A DNA stretch of 64,000 nucleotides from Rotaria sp. Silwood1 (Eukaryota > Rotifera > Eurotatoria > Philodinida > Philodinidae): positions 682,001 through 746,000 of the forward strand of contig CAJNOP010000010.1 in the NCBI GenBank assembly GCA_905250075.1, written 5' to 3'. A program made the position numbers and the translations under genes. The number at the start of each line of letters is the position of its first letter. The first letter of the stretch is position 1. The notes beneath the pieces are model-generated. The model was not told the origin of the DNA and made no database searches. It worked only from the letters and a program-made list of their open reading frames with translations. Below are positions 48,635 to 61,300 of the stretch, piece after piece.

Positions 48635-49603
48635 CAGTCCACGCATATTTAAAGTATACCCTTCGAATTTTTTGTTTTTTATTAATATACGTTTTTTATC
48701 TATGAACCTACTATATATAGGAAGAAAGCCTGGAATGCGCTGCATCTTTTGGTATATTTACATTGACTATCAAATGCAGTTTAAAGTATAAAAAGTGTAT
48801 TAGAAGAAAAAGTCACTTTTTTCTTTTTTGCCATAGTGTTCATAATGTTGTAACATTTTTTATTTCGCATATATCTCGGCTTAGGTAAATGATAAAACGT
48901 TGAATTTTTTTCCAAAAGATGTGCCGTGGAAAGCTCTACAAAAGCTGCATAATCGAATTCTTTTTTTACCTGTTCTAGTGATTTTTCTGATATTCAAAAT
49001 GAACAAATTATATGCCAGCGTCACTTACCATCATACTGGAGCTGTTGGAAGACTTTTTGATCACCATATATCCAGACTGGAGAAAATGACGGAATATGGA
49101 ATTTTTTTGCGAAAAAGGTGTGCCGTCGAAAGCTCTACAAAACTTGTATAGACCAAGTCCTGTAGTGAATCAGAGAAGTCCTCGAAATGCTTTCTACATG
49201 ATGGGAAGTGATATTACTATGTAAGTTGTTTCATTGTGAGTATCAGAAAAACCACTAGAGCAGATAAAAAAAGAATTCAATCATGCAGCTTTTGTAGAGC
49301 TTTTCACTGCGCATCTTTTGGAAAAAAATTCAACGTTTTATCATTTACCTAAGCCGAGATATATGCAAAATAATAAATATTACACCAGTACGGATACGCG
49401 AAATTTGGAAAAAGAAAAAATGTCACTTTTTTTTCTGATACACTTTTTATACTTTAAACTGCATTTAATGGTCAATGTAAATATACCAAAAGATGCAGCG
49501 CATTCCGGGCTTTCTTCCTATATATAGTAGGTTCATAGATAAAAAACGTATATTAATAAAAAACAAAAAATTCGAAGGGTATACTTTCAATATGCGTGGA
49601 CTC
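48635..49603. mobile_element. Foldback MITE of 969 bp, TA flanked
   Basis: The ends CAGTCCACGCATATTTAAAG and CTTTCAATATGCGTGGACTC are inverted repeats flanked by TA (48633-48634 and 49604-49605). The arms extend about 370 bp with high identity: GATGCAGCGCATTCC at 49493 against GGAATGCGCTGCATC at 48732, and CCAAAAGATGTGCCGTGGAA against TTTTCCAAAAGATGCGCAG-type sequence near 49300. An extra copy of the GTGCCGTCGAAAGCTCTACA segment lies inside at 49119. Short frames at 48900-49711 are by-products. No transposase. Confidence 0.85.
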
Positions 49604-50163
49604 TATTATTCAAACGATATATTAACATGTCATAATGAAGTTATGTTTATCCTTGTAAAACATGAGAAAAAGTACAGTATATTATACATTTGTTTGAATA
49701 TTCTTTTCTAAAATCAAATAAACTTGCCTTTATATGAAATAAAAACCAATGCTAATGTTAATATGCAATAATTTTTACCAGGTGAAAACAGAATAAAATG
49801 GTTACCTTGAATGAGATGGCAAAGCTTAAGAAAAATATCATATGCGACTATATTTTTTACTACGTAATACCTCAGGTAATCATCGAAGAAAATAACTAGT
49901 TAGGTATGTGCGTCCATTAATTACACAGATTTTATCTCCTTTTTTTCGTACAACAAATTGTTTTTATTATTACTCCATCATTGCGATGGAAAAATCCAGC
50001 GATAGCTTACTGAAAAGCAGAAAGAAAAAACAAATAATGATTCATCCATCGAGATCGGCTATATATTTACCTTTACTTATGCATGTTATATGTTTAGCTT
50101 TCGATTGATATATAATTATTATCTCTTTGTCCAAATATATTTATTATTTGAATAACATTATTG
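49604..50163. other. Promoter-proximal region of the first TRAF-like gene
   Basis: AT-rich sequence between the foldback and the ATG. No clear TATA box or other element recognised. Confidence 0.4.
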
Positions 50164-51637
50164 ATGGCGACATCAAAAGAAGTAAATAATTCATTTGGAG
50201 GATTGAAGATAAAAAACAGAGACAATGTTAATGATAATTTATTTTGTGAATTATGCAAATTGTTGTTGCTTGAACCTATGCAACTCTTATGTTGTGGTAC
50301 TCGTTTATGTCGATGGTGTTCAACGAAAGGTTTACCAGAGAGGTGAATATTTCTCAGTAAAATTTGAATATTTTTCATGCTAAAGAATACGTTTATAAAT
50401 AGTGAACCATTTATTTGCTTATTTTGTCATACGAAACAAACAAAGAAGCAGGTATAGTAATTTATTATTCCTTTGTTGGAAAACAGATTTCATTGTTAAA
50501 TAGGCAGTTGCTGACCAAAGAGCTGAACGAGAATTAAATATGATTAGAATTGACTGTTATTCATGTTCTTGGAATGGATTATATAATGATTATAAAGTAT
50601 CTTACTTCGTTTTTGACAATTGCGAAATGAGATTTGAAAAATTTTAGGAACATCTCGGACAAATACATGCATATTTAGAATGTAGTAATTGTCATAAACA
50701 TTTTTTCTCAACAAATCTATATGAAGAACATCTACAAGAGATTTGTGAATATCGATCAATACAATGTGGATTACCTGGTTGTATCGAGCACGTATATCCT
50801 ATGGTCTTGTTGAGTAATTTCGAAAGATTTTTTCTTAGTCATCAGATAAAATGGTCTGACATAGGAAAGTACTGCTTATGTGAAACACATCAGAAAATAT
50901 TACTTGAAGTTATTACTCAATACTTTTTTTTGGAAAAATATTCAACTAATAATGTCACTTGCTCGACAACTACATTTAACGTTGTTAATAATATAGAACA
51001 AGAATTGACTACTATTCAAGAAAATATCAATACTCTTCTATCAGAAGTAAAAACTTTATCGAATGGCTCGAAGCAAGTAACCTTGGATATTGACCAAAGA
51101 AAAGCGATTTGTGATTTAATGGTTGCCTTATCAAAGAGTATTATATTATCGCTGGATAGTAACAGTACGATTAGATTTTGTTTTAACGCACATTCTACCG
51201 AAATGAATGTCCCATTTTCAATATGCTCACCAAAATTTATAACATCATCATTTGGATATTGTTTTATGCTTCGTGTCTGCTCAACTATCATATCTGAAAA
51301 TGAAAATCAGGAATATTTATCAATTTACATAACATTACTTCGTGGAGAGTTTGATCCAATCCTTTTATATCCATTCCCTTATAACATATATCTATGTTTA
51401 TGTGATCAATCAAACCAAGGACAACATATTGTATCAATAATTAAACCTAATGCAAAGTTATTATCATTTATTTGTCCAACAGGCGAGAAAAATGATGAAG
51501 TTGGTATAACTAAATTTTGTTCATTGAAATATCTCAAAGATATACACAGTATTTATCTCAAAGATGGTGTATTTTTCATTCGAATATTTATTGATTTTAT
51601 GAATACTGGATTAAATCCATTTTCAGTTAATAATTGA
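50164..51637 (+). CDS. RING / TRAF-like protein, five exons
   Basis: Exons are 50164-50342, 50403-50451, 50504-50596, 50648-50791 and 50846-51637, with introns of 51-60 nt; about 418 residues. Layout: RING-type cysteines C28, C31, C43/C44, C49, C52, C65, C68, in which the histidine of 'CGHRFC' is Thr46 (CCGTRLC); TRAF-type zinc-finger region with CYSC, CSNCHKHF and CGLPGC motifs (about 94-155); a coiled coil (NIEQELTTIQENINTLLSEV); and a C-terminal MATH/TRAF domain (FGYCFMLRV, LLRGEFDPILLYPF, FFIRIFIDF). TRAF proteins are cytosolic adaptors and E3 ligases below immune receptors. The ATG is the first in frame after a TGA. The segment 50792-50845 is an intron although it is open: the paralogue has a stop there. 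The missing RING His may reduce ligase activity. Confidence 0.88.
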
Positions 51638-53997
51638 TAATATAAATGTAAATGATGTAAGACAACTTTAAAAAGAGATTTCAATCAAAATAACAAATAG
51701 TTTCTGTTTTTAATAAACTTCAAAGTATAAAACTAACTCTCAACATTCTTCTATTTTCAAATAAAACTATAATCAAATAAATCCCAAAGAATTTTATTCC
51801 TATCGAAAATGATCTGAAACATTGAATACTATGAAACAAAATCAATTGAATTTATCAAGTTTAACAACCAAAAACAATTTTCTTGAAAATCAATATATAA
51901 GTATTTAAATACAATTTCTAGTTTTTTCTTTTTTGTGATGTTCTAATAAACGTAGATCAAATATCTTTTTGATCATGTTTCATCTTTACGCGTATCATGA
52001 TAAACATGTTAAAATCCTAATATGATATTGACAAACAATTATTTAGTATATTATTATGTAACTATTAGCACATTCCATGTTTAGTGTAACCAATGTTCCT
52101 GAATAGAAATGAATCAATCTGAGACTTTATCGTCTATAAGAATGATAATCAACTTGAGATATTCTGTAAGAAACAATTGAAATGATTGAAATCAATCTAT
52201 AGCACATGATCATGCACTATAGATTGAAAAGTAAGGATTTTTCTTATGTTTCATTTGGTCAATATAGTGTATGGATTGATTCATCCAACCACCATTTACG
52301 ACAATTTGTTCATCATAAAGATGTTTTAGTTTCCCATCATAGAAACAACGAAAACTAATCTATACAACCATATGACAAGTTTATTCGCACTACCGCTTGT
52401 ATACTGTGAGACTCATAACAACCGAGGTGGAGGCACTTAAGACTTTCGGTTTCTAGCTATAAACGGTTGCAGAATATATTCCCACACAAACTAAAATTCT
52501 TTTTTCAGAAAGAATTCAAATTAACCGAGAAGAACACAATTTCAGAATATATTTTACTAAAAAAAATTTATCTCATTACTAGAGCTGATTTAGATTCCGT
52601 GGCTAGAAGAGACAGCTCGAAAGCATCAATATTATGAGAGTGCATTGAAAACGACTTACTTGTGTCAATTTTAATAAACTTCAAGAATATCTACTCGGTT
52701 TGATGCAATACACCAAGATACAACACTTCGAAAAAAAGGAGTCAGTAGTGTCTCGATATTTATTATATGAGTATTCACTGATGAAATATTTTAGTTCACA
52801 ATTGTTTGCTTTCAACTTTGATTTTACTGAGATCAATATGTTGAGTAGTAAGCATGATTAAATTGCTACAAGCTTGAAACCAATTAACTTTATTTGTGCA
52901 TCGACTACGGTTTTTTAAAGAGAAACCAATATCAATTTCTCCATATCTTCACATTTACTTCTCTACAGGTTGTCGAGTAACTTATAGCAAAAGAAGTGAA
53001 TAATACATGTAAAATAACTTATTGTAAACTAACTTCATTTTGGATCTATCTTAATGTATATTAATTAATTTCGATTCTGAAGAAAATAATTATAATTAGA
53101 ACTCATTTATAATGACAGACATTTGCTTCTATCATAAGTAATAATTGAATAATATATCATCCATATCCACACAGCAAAGAAGTCATATGACTATTATCTG
53201 TCGTTATTATACTGTAATTTTGATAACTTTTTCGATGCTAATTCGTTGTTGTACTAAGTTTTCTGCTTAAAATCAAAGAATAGTCTACTTCTTCATTTAA
53301 ATCAGTGAAACGCTTCGCTTTAATCTGTCTCCAACTTCTCGACCATTAAAAACCTGCTATCTAAGCTTATTTCTTACTAGCTTTTGAATGAAAAATTCAA
53401 AAAAAAACATTAAATTGAGATTCTATTAGACAACCAGTGGCTTCACCAAACTTTAACAACTCTTCATAAGGTCTTCCGAAAGTTCATTACACTTGATGGA
53501 GATTCACAAAAAATATGAATCTATGAAGCTAGCAAATCTTCGTAACCAGATTATTTTTATATGTTTCTCATTGTTATCATAAATATCCATGCTGATTTGA
53601 ATCAAATGAAATCTAAAATAAGGTAAATAGATGATTGAAATTTGTGCCTTCGATAAATGACACAATATTGGCGACAATGTTCAATCATTGTAGAGTATGA
53701 GTTGACCATCGGCTAAAAGTTGAACATTTATTCAAAGGACTGTCTATAAGCAACCGTTGGTTGGAAGAAGATCTTCAAGATCGAGATAACACAACGAAAT
53801 TCGTTTGATACAATTCAGGTTGTCAATAAATATGAAAAACCTCGTAAATTCAAGCCATTTTATTGTTGGATTAAAGTATTTGCTTACGAGTTTCCAATTA
53901 ATAAAAATAATAATGTCGACAAATGAGAAATACAATATTCGTAGAAAAAATATATAATATAGAACTTATTTGTCATTTGGTGGCACAACATTCCATA
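51638..53997. other. Noncoding DNA downstream of the TRAF-like gene
   Basis: AT-rich with no gene recognised, apart from the small palindrome at 52111. A GC-richer patch near 52385-52470 has no recognisable content. Confidence 0.4.
52111..52282. repeat. Small palindromic element
   Basis: Outer GAATCAATCT (52111) faces AGATTGATTC-like sequence at 52273-52282. The core CAATCTATAGCACATGATCA with TGCACTATAGATTG (52193-52226) is an almost perfect palindrome. Probably a short MITE. Confidence 0.6.
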
Positions 53998-54400
53998 ATA
54001 AAATCATCAGTGAAACTAAGCTATTTAACATTTTTTTCAACTGATTTATTAAGATCAATCAGTGTGACGTTTTGTTTTAACTAGGAACATTATCAAACAC
54101 AAATAAATAGACAGAAGAAGAATATATATAAGAGTAAAATAATGTCATCGTTTTTATTCTATTGTTTTAAGCATTTCAATGCACGGGGGAGTAAAATTGA
54201 TCCGTCTGCATTAGAATGTTTAAAACAATAGAATAGCAAAACGAAGATATTATTTTACTCTTATATATATTCTTCTTCTGTCTATTTATTTGTATTTGAT
54301 AATGTTCTTAGTTAGAACGAAACGTCACACTGATTGATCTTAATAAATCAGTTGAAAAAAAATGTTAAATAGCTTAGTTTCATTAATGATTTCATTTTAG
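53998..54400. repeat. Near-perfect foldback element of about 0.4 kb
   Basis: The arms are about 185 bp and highly similar. AACTAAGCTATTTAACATTTTTTT faces its complement at 54350-54385, GATTTATTAAGATCAATCAGTGTGACGTTT (54043) faces AAACGTCACACTGATTGATC (54320), and AGTAAAATAATGTCATCG faces the region at 54245. The spacer (about 54185-54215) contains GCACGGGGGAG. Young by arm identity. Exact ends and target duplication are not resolved. Confidence 0.82.
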
Positions 54401-55080
54401 AGCGTGTTATTTTACTGAGTTCGTCGTCGATTGAAACTTACGCGAAGCAACTTTAAGTTTTTAACTCTTATACCATAAAAAGAATATAATGGTGAGAATA
54501 TATTGTGTTTTTAGTATAAATCTTAAAAGAACAACTAGATGATAAATATGCGTAAATCATAAAGATTACAATAATCAAATAAAAAACTTAGCTGTTCTAT
54601 TAACTTTTGTAGCAATAAATTATTTTTTATCTACGACAGACGACTATTAAAGAATGAGAAAAAAAAATAGTCTCAACAATGAATAAATTTTAGAAGTACC
54701 TCAATAGTGTTGCTGTTTAATATTTTCTTTTGATAAAATATACCAAACAATTGACGTCATTTTATCTATGGTATGTTTCTCCTAGAATTTTTCGCTTGTC
54801 GTATCAATTCATTGATTCTTCTTAAAAATCTAAGTTTCATTGTCACATACATATCTGATCAGAGTTGCCACCTCTTCTGCTTTTAGCAGAAAAATTCTGC
54901 TTTATGAAGTTTTTTCTGTCATTTCTTCTTTTTGAAGATTTTTCTGCTTTTTTCTAATACTGCATAATTTATAATTTTAATCAACAATTTTCATCTCGAA
55001 GGTCTTCATTTCCATAAATAGATAAAAACCTTATCAAAAGCTACTCATATTTGTGTTCTATTGTAATTCTTTCGAATACA
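54401..55080. other. Noncoding spacer
   Basis: AT-rich. CTTCTGCTTTTAGCAGAAAAATTCTGC near 54878 forms a small hairpin. No gene recognised. Confidence 0.4.
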
Positions 55081-55245
55081 TGCTAGAATGTCCTTTAGAA
55101 AATGTCCTTGACGAAATGTCCCCGAATTTTCGTCCTTATAAAATATATCCTCCAGATTTCGTCCTTGAAAAAATGTCTTTCAGAATAAATGTCCACGGCG
55201 AAAATGTCCTTGAGAAATGGTCTTTCATGTAAAAATGTCCCTCAT
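55081..55245. repeat. Degenerate AATGTCCTTGA tandem repeat
   Basis: About eight imperfect copies of an 18-22 bp unit of the form GAAAATGTCCTTGA, with units running into TTTCGTCCTT variants. It ends about 90 bp before the assembly gap. Confidence 0.7.
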
Positions 55246-55337
55246 TCTCAATTGTTGTTTTTTAAATATCATGTCACTCGACACATAGATGACACTGTAA
55301 TTCAAACATATTTCAACATATTTAAGTTGTTTGTGGG

Positions 55338-55437
55338 NNNNNNNNNNNNNNNNNNNNNNNNNNNNNNNNNNNNNNNNNNNNNNNNNNNNNNNNNNNNNNN
55401 NNNNNNNNNNNNNNNNNNNNNNNNNNNNNNNNNNNNN
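55338..55437. other. Assembly gap
   Basis: Exactly 100 N, the conventional size for an unsized scaffold gap. It lies between two tandem-repeat tracts, so the missing DNA is probably repetitive. Confidence 0.99.
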
Positions 55438-55497
55438 TTGAAATTCATCGAAAGGAATGTTACAATACAATAATCGACATTTTTTAATAAAATTTGT

Positions 55498-55630
55498 CGA
55501 ATTCGACAAATTTGGATTCCAATTTTGTGGAATCGACAAATTTGGATTCCAATTTTGTGGAATCGACAAATTTTTTTTCGACAAATTTTATCGACAAATT
55601 TGCGATCGACATTTTTTGTATTTGACAAAT
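55498..55630. repeat. CGACAAATTT-based tandem repeat
   Basis: A 30-bp unit (GGATTCCAATTTTGTGGAAT plus CGACAAATTT) occurs twice exactly at 55514-55573. It is followed by shorter irregular CGACAAATTT copies to about 55630. Next to the 100-N gap. Confidence 0.85.
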
Positions 55631-55690
55631 TTGATGTTTCCCATGATTTTATGGCTGATATGCTGCACTATTTAGCTTATCAATATATTA

Positions 55691-56073
55691 CCCAAGCAGA
55701 CAAGAATTTAGAAGAACGCGTTTAAACCCTATAATCGGGAACCGCGATTGTGACCCATTCACGCTCAAAAACAAAACGCCGTTTTTTGCGTTTTTTTTGC
55801 GTTTAATTTTCACTTTCAGAGCGTGAAAACGGTGAAAAAATTAAAAAATGAGCGTTAAAACGCATTGTTTTTAAATTTGAGAAAATTTTAGAAATAAAGG
55901 CACGTTTTAACACTAAAAACTGGAGTTTTTCGCCGTTTTCACGCTCTAAAAGTGAAAATTAAACGCAAAAAAACGCGAAAAACGGCGTTTTGTTTTTGAG
56001 CGTGAATGGGTCACAATCGCGGTTCCCGATTGTAGGGTCTAAGCGCGTTATTCCAAATTCTTGTCTGCTCGGG
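55691..56073. mobile_element. Palindromic MITE, TA flanked, GC-richer
   Basis: CCCAAGCAGACAAGAATTTA at the left and AAATTCTTGTCTGCTCGGG at the right are inverted ends flanked by TA. The arms, about 165 bp, are highly similar: GGGAACCGCGATTGTGACCC at 55738 against GGGTCACAATCGCGGTTCCC at 56008, and AAAACAAAACGCCGTTTTTTGCG at 55769 against its complement. The interior is rich in AAACGC/GCGTTT motifs. No coding capacity. Confidence 0.85.
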
Positions 56074-57315
56074 TAGTGACCTATCTTGAACTGTAAAGAA
56101 AAAATATTGAATATTTTTGTTCAAAGCAGTTTTAGATAAGATATCTTTCTCACTCAGAAGGTAAACTAACAATGAGCCTGCCTTTTCTAGTGATGTAATC
56201 TACACTTATTGAATAACTACATACTTTTCATTTATATATCCAATTACTTCGTTTAAAATAATTTCATATTTTTTAGTCATTATTTTATATTGCGTAATTA
56301 GAAGATTGTTCAAATTAATTAATTACGCAAAAATGGGACGTTTTCAATAATTATGTCAAACAATATTCTTTGTTCATGCAAGCAAGAATAACGAAGTAAT
56401 TATCATTATCTGATGAGCAAACGTTGATTTTAATTATCATATGTGAAGTATATTTATTTATCTGATTTTCTGGTCATTCTAATATATGAATCTAATAGTT
56501 TCTTTTTGAATAATAGGAAAATGTTTTGATGGGTAATTGAAAAAATGATAGAAAATACGCACCTGTACCTCGAAATCGGAAGATTTTCATATAAATATAT
56601 AAAGTATGACCCAACGTATTTGTATACAAAGACTTGTGAAAAACGAATAATCTATGAAAATTTTTTACGAACAAAAAAAATTTCTTTCAATTCATCCTCA
56701 ATCTCTCTCTTTATTAAATGATGAAAATTTACTTCTATACTAACACTGAGTGCATCAAATTGACATCAAATCACATGTTTTTTTATTTATAACAATCTCG
56801 AGGTGTCAATGCTTTTTCTTATTGCAAGTGGTTGGAAAAAACCAAGTGTTTTTTTCTTACTCAACACAAAGTAAAGGTTTAGTTGGCTGTAAAGACAGTT
56901 TGTCAACAAACAGAGAATATTTCTCATTGAAAGAGGGTAAGACAAGAATATATTCTATTACTAATAGTTCATACGTAAGAATGATTCAGTGCTATTTTTA
57001 TTAATATTACTGATGTCATAGTATTGTTGTCATTCGATGATGAAAGAATGATTCAGCACTCATTATATAAAAAAAAAAAACATGCAACACTGAAGTTAAA
57101 ACAACGACTGGAAATATGCAAATTTTTTTTATTTCATACAAAAACCTACAATTCTGCATATAGTTTTTTTTTTATCAAATTCACTAAGTACTACTAAATA
57201 TGTTCAAAATAGAACAAACAACTTATATTTCTTTTCAATTATATTTCTCAAGATGCGTGAACAGTCACCAATAGGAAAAAATTAATCAAAAACAAAATTT
57301 CGAAGGTCATATTTT
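56074..57315. other. Noncoding spacer
   Basis: AT-rich. A short frame at 56750-57004 has no recognised family. Confidence 0.4.
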
Positions 57316-57320
57316 GTTAC

Positions 57321-57751
57321 TACCACGGACAAAATTAACGCAACACGTATTTTTGATAGATATTTTCATTGACGGTCGACGACGAAAAATATGTTTTTCA
57401 GAAATTTTGTTCGTCTATAGAACTTTGTAGAGCTCGTTTCGCTGATCATTTTGGTAAAAAAAAAATATTCAAATTTACTCGATAAATAACGAACCTTGGC
57501 TCAGAATACTCAAAAATATCACCTACTACTCAGCAGTGGTCATGAACAGTCCTAAGTTTTGAGTATTTTGACTCTAATATCACTATTTATTGAGTAAATT
57601 TGAATATTTTTTTTACCAAAATGATCAGCGAAACGAGCTCTGCAAAATTCTACATACGAAAAAAATTCCTAAAAAACTTCTATTTTTCGTGGTTGGCCAT
57701 TAATGAAAATATCTATCAAAAATACGTGTTGCGTTAATTTTGCCCGTGGTA
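57321..57751. mobile_element. Foldback MITE with GTTAC target-site duplication
   Basis: Ends are TACCACGGACAAAATTAACG and CGTTAATTTTGCCCGTGGTA, with GTTAC on both sides (57316-57320 and 57752-57756). The arms continue for about 190 bp: CAACACGTATTTTTGATAGA faces TCTATCAAAAATACGTGTTG, and GAGCTCGTTTCGCTGATCAT faces ATGATCAGCGAAACGAGCTC. If the outer TA is the target instead, the duplication is TA and the GTTAC match would be chance. No transposase. Confidence 0.87.
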
Positions 57752-57756
57752 GTTAC

Positions 57757-58320
57757 ATTACGACTAAGATACGATCATTTTATAGTCTGTAATTAATATG
57801 ATATTCATGTGTAAAAAAATATATAATCTTCATTTATTTGATGGAAGAGATGAAACCTAGATGTTTTTACTATTTATCATCGGATCAGAAAAACTTTATA
57901 TTTGACCAAACTAAGAAGTCTATGTTTAATTAAAATTACATATAAATGTAGGAACTCTATGGACCGTGTAATAAGCCAAATATAGCGACATGATATTTCG
58001 ATTAAAGCGTGCGAAAGAAAGAAAGAGAAAAGGTATCAAGTTACTCACGTAATGTTTTTTTTTGTGTTCTGTCAGATATATTTTAATTTTATGCATCATT
58101 CTTACATTCTCTTATGAATGATTCTATTCTTTCTTTTTGCATAACATTACATCAGGATATTTGATAATGATTATTTAATATGAAATGATAAACACCGGAT
58201 TGTAAAAAGATCTTTTATTTATTATGTGTAATGTCAAAATAACATAATAGATATGATTTTTTGTTTTATTTGTTTTTATATTTCAATGTCTTCGAAGAAT
58301 CAATGTAATAGTCGGATTCA
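57757..58320. other. Noncoding spacer
   Basis: AT-rich. No gene or repeat recognised. Confidence 0.4.
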
Positions 58321-58342
58321 GTAAGATCCAATTGGATCTTAC
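58321..58342. repeat. 22-bp perfect palindrome
   Basis: GTAAGATCCAATTGGATCTTAC is its own reverse complement across 22 bases with no spacer. It could be a dimeric protein-binding site or a chance or hairpin remnant. No gene lies close. Confidence 0.6.
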
Positions 58343-61300
58343 CAATTCCTATAAGAATTATCTAAAACCGAGTAGAGTCTTTTAGAAATATTGTTGGAAA
58401 CTTGGTAATACAATTACATTGGGATTCCTACTGTTAGAATTTAGTACTGACGAAGTGAGTAGTAATTAAGTGAGTACTAATGGAATAAGTACAAATTGAT
58501 GAATGGAAATTAAAACATGAACTCTAAATTTTGAGTTTAGTCGTCAAACTCACTTTTTCAGCCATCTCTGTATAACCTTAGAAATCTCATTTGAAAATAT
58601 TTATTTAATCTACCTATATACATCTCATTCGTCTTAGTAGAAGTGGATTAGGAACTCTTCAACGCAGAACAAAGATACTGAAATCTCAAAAATAAAACAG
58701 AACAACATATAGATACATTTTCCCAAAACCAATCTAAGAAGAAGAAAGCCACACAAATCAAACACTTTTTAAAAAGAGCTTGCAATTTCACCATCATGCG
58801 ACATCATTGTGATATTTCCTTTTAACTTCTTATATCAGAAATGAAATAAAAAATCCTATTTGATAATGATTTTCGTATCCTAAAGGGTGCTTTTTCTAAT
58901 AGTGTATTTGAAATTAAATTTATTCTTGATTTTTTTTTTGACAAAATATAGCAATTTTCTAAAGAGACTGTACCACTTGGTCATTCTTATTAACTGACCG
59001 TTTTGCAACAACAAAAAATATTTTTTGAATCGTTTTGTTCTGGTAAGTTTCTATGATCTGATAGATTTTCAACAAATACACACAAAGAATTCAATTCATG
59101 CATAGTTTTTGAAGATTCTTGCTGGTTTACTTTCGAATTATCGTCGTTGCAAAACTGGTTTACAAAAAAACTTCAATTTACCAAAAGTGACTTTAGTTAA
59201 ACTTTTGATGAACTACAGTTTAGTGAATTTTTCTACTAGAATTCTGTTCATATAGCTCAAAATAGTTGATAAAGAGGAATTTTTCAAGTTGCAAAAACTT
59301 TGCAAGAACTTTTATAGACGTGCTTAGTGTCTGGCTTTGTCTCCTTTTCAGATTCATTGTAAAAAAATTTGTCTCATACAAAGATTGTAGTTCAGACATT
59401 GATCTTTCTAACAAAACAAAAATTCCTTGATTTCGAAGTTGGCAATATGGTCTAACGTAATGTGACATTTTTCGAATGAGTTTTGAACCGCTTATTAATA
59501 TCTTGTTGAAATTATATAGAGCTATGTATGTTTCATTTTGTAAGGAATTGTTAAATTAAAGCGAACTTCAGACAAACATAGTAGATACTAAATTGCGCTA
59601 GTGTTTGAATAAGGTAAGGTCAATCAAGCGAATGTTTAATAATTTTGTTTATTTTTCTCGTTATTTCACAGATTTTTATGACATGTTATCAAATTTTACT
59701 CATCATTTACCGTTGTGTAAAAGTTGTCTGCTCCGTCACTTCAACCACTTCGGGGCAGACCCTATGTAATTCTTCTCATATTTGGTCATATAGCGCAAAT
59801 TCAGATCATATTACGTTGCAAATCATGCTTTACAGTTGTTCGTTTCGTATTGTACTAATATTTGATACATGTTATATCGAGTGCAAGAAATATCTTCCGA
59901 GTTATTGCTCCGCTAATAATAAATCTCTACTTCATTTTAATCCTTCCGTCTTGCTTCATTATTTGTCTATACTGCAACGTGTTATTTTCTTTTTTCACGA
60001 CCTACAATGCAGTGAAAAATGGTTTCAAGTGCACTACGCGAATTTAAAATGACTTAAGAAATGTGATTGGTGTTGCTAAGGGAAAAACCAATCAAATTTC
60101 TGAATTAGCTTGAAATTTTCGTATTCTGTTTGAAGTCAATAAAAACTTAACGCTTCGTACATCTTGTAAGTTAACACTAGATCTAACTCAGCCATCTATC
60201 TGCTTACTTCCTTTAATAACATTGTTCGCATGAGATGGCAATTACTAATATAAATAATATTTTCATTGTGTCACTGAATTTAGGTCATAAAATATTTTTT
60301 AATCGACAATTCAGTCTTTCCAATATTGCCTGTATTTCAATGACTATGTGTAATATATAGACGAAATTAATGTAAGTCGTAAAGAAAACACAGACAAGTT
60401 TTAAAAAAAATGTTGTTCTTTCATATAACATAATTAATCAATGTTGATTCGCATATGAATCAAGTTGCCTTTCATGTGATCCAAACTATTGATCAAACTA
60501 AAAGGAATTCTTCATACTTGCTTTTATTTATTAGTTTTATTTTTTATCATCGTTTCTTGTTCTTACATTTTTGTGCAGTCAATTTAAAATTATCTTTCAT
60601 CTATAGATAAGAATTTTTATGCTAGACAAACTATTAGTTGTCTTTTTGAATATTAAGATGAAGTTCATGAAGACTGACAAAAATTGCCGGTAGTGCATGC
60701 TTTTAACTACCTCTAACACTGTAATACTATAATAGCATAACAAAAGAAAGAGGAACAAATATATAAATGAGTAAGAATGCATTTTGATGAATAGTGATTG
60801 TGAAAAATTAATCATAGACGAATGATTAGGAAGTAAGTAACACAAATTACATCCTTCAAAAATAACTATGAATGCTACATTGAACCGAAAATAATTTCAT
60901 ACTATTTTATGTACCCACGTTATGACATAACATTATCAAAAAATATGAATCATTCTATATCAAATAGATTACTGTCAAATGCCATTTTTGACAATTAGTA
61001 ATTGCCAATTTTCTGCATTTTCCTACATAAATTACCAACAATTATTGGTTAAAAGTATTAATTTTTCTTCATAAAAAGCATTACTCATGTTATTTTGCTT
61101 AGTTAATATGCTTTAAGACAACAATGAATCGTGACATCGAAATATATATTCCCGATAGGTATATTAACCTTTCCATTGGTGCTAACCAGAAAGAAACATT
61201 TTATTCAACCGGTCATATTTCTTTTATGATTTACTTTTCTTCTATTCACTTCTTTTCTCAGGTTTCTTTTTTTTTGAGTGAATGTCTAAATTAAATAATT

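Noticed and set aside
50801-50845. Start of an apparent 278-codon frame (MVLLSNFERFF...) as a separate gene
   Set aside because: In the paralogue the matching segment has stops and GT/AG ends, so it is an intron and the frame is exon 5 of the TRAF-like gene.
55189-55628. Frames crossing the N-run
   Set aside because: They exist only because N was translated as X; the flanks are tandem repeats.
59645-60052. 135-codon frame and an overlapping hydrophobic 61-codon frame
   Set aside because: Hydrophobic segments are expected from T-rich DNA. No family motif could be recognised and a receptor relic could not be demonstrated.
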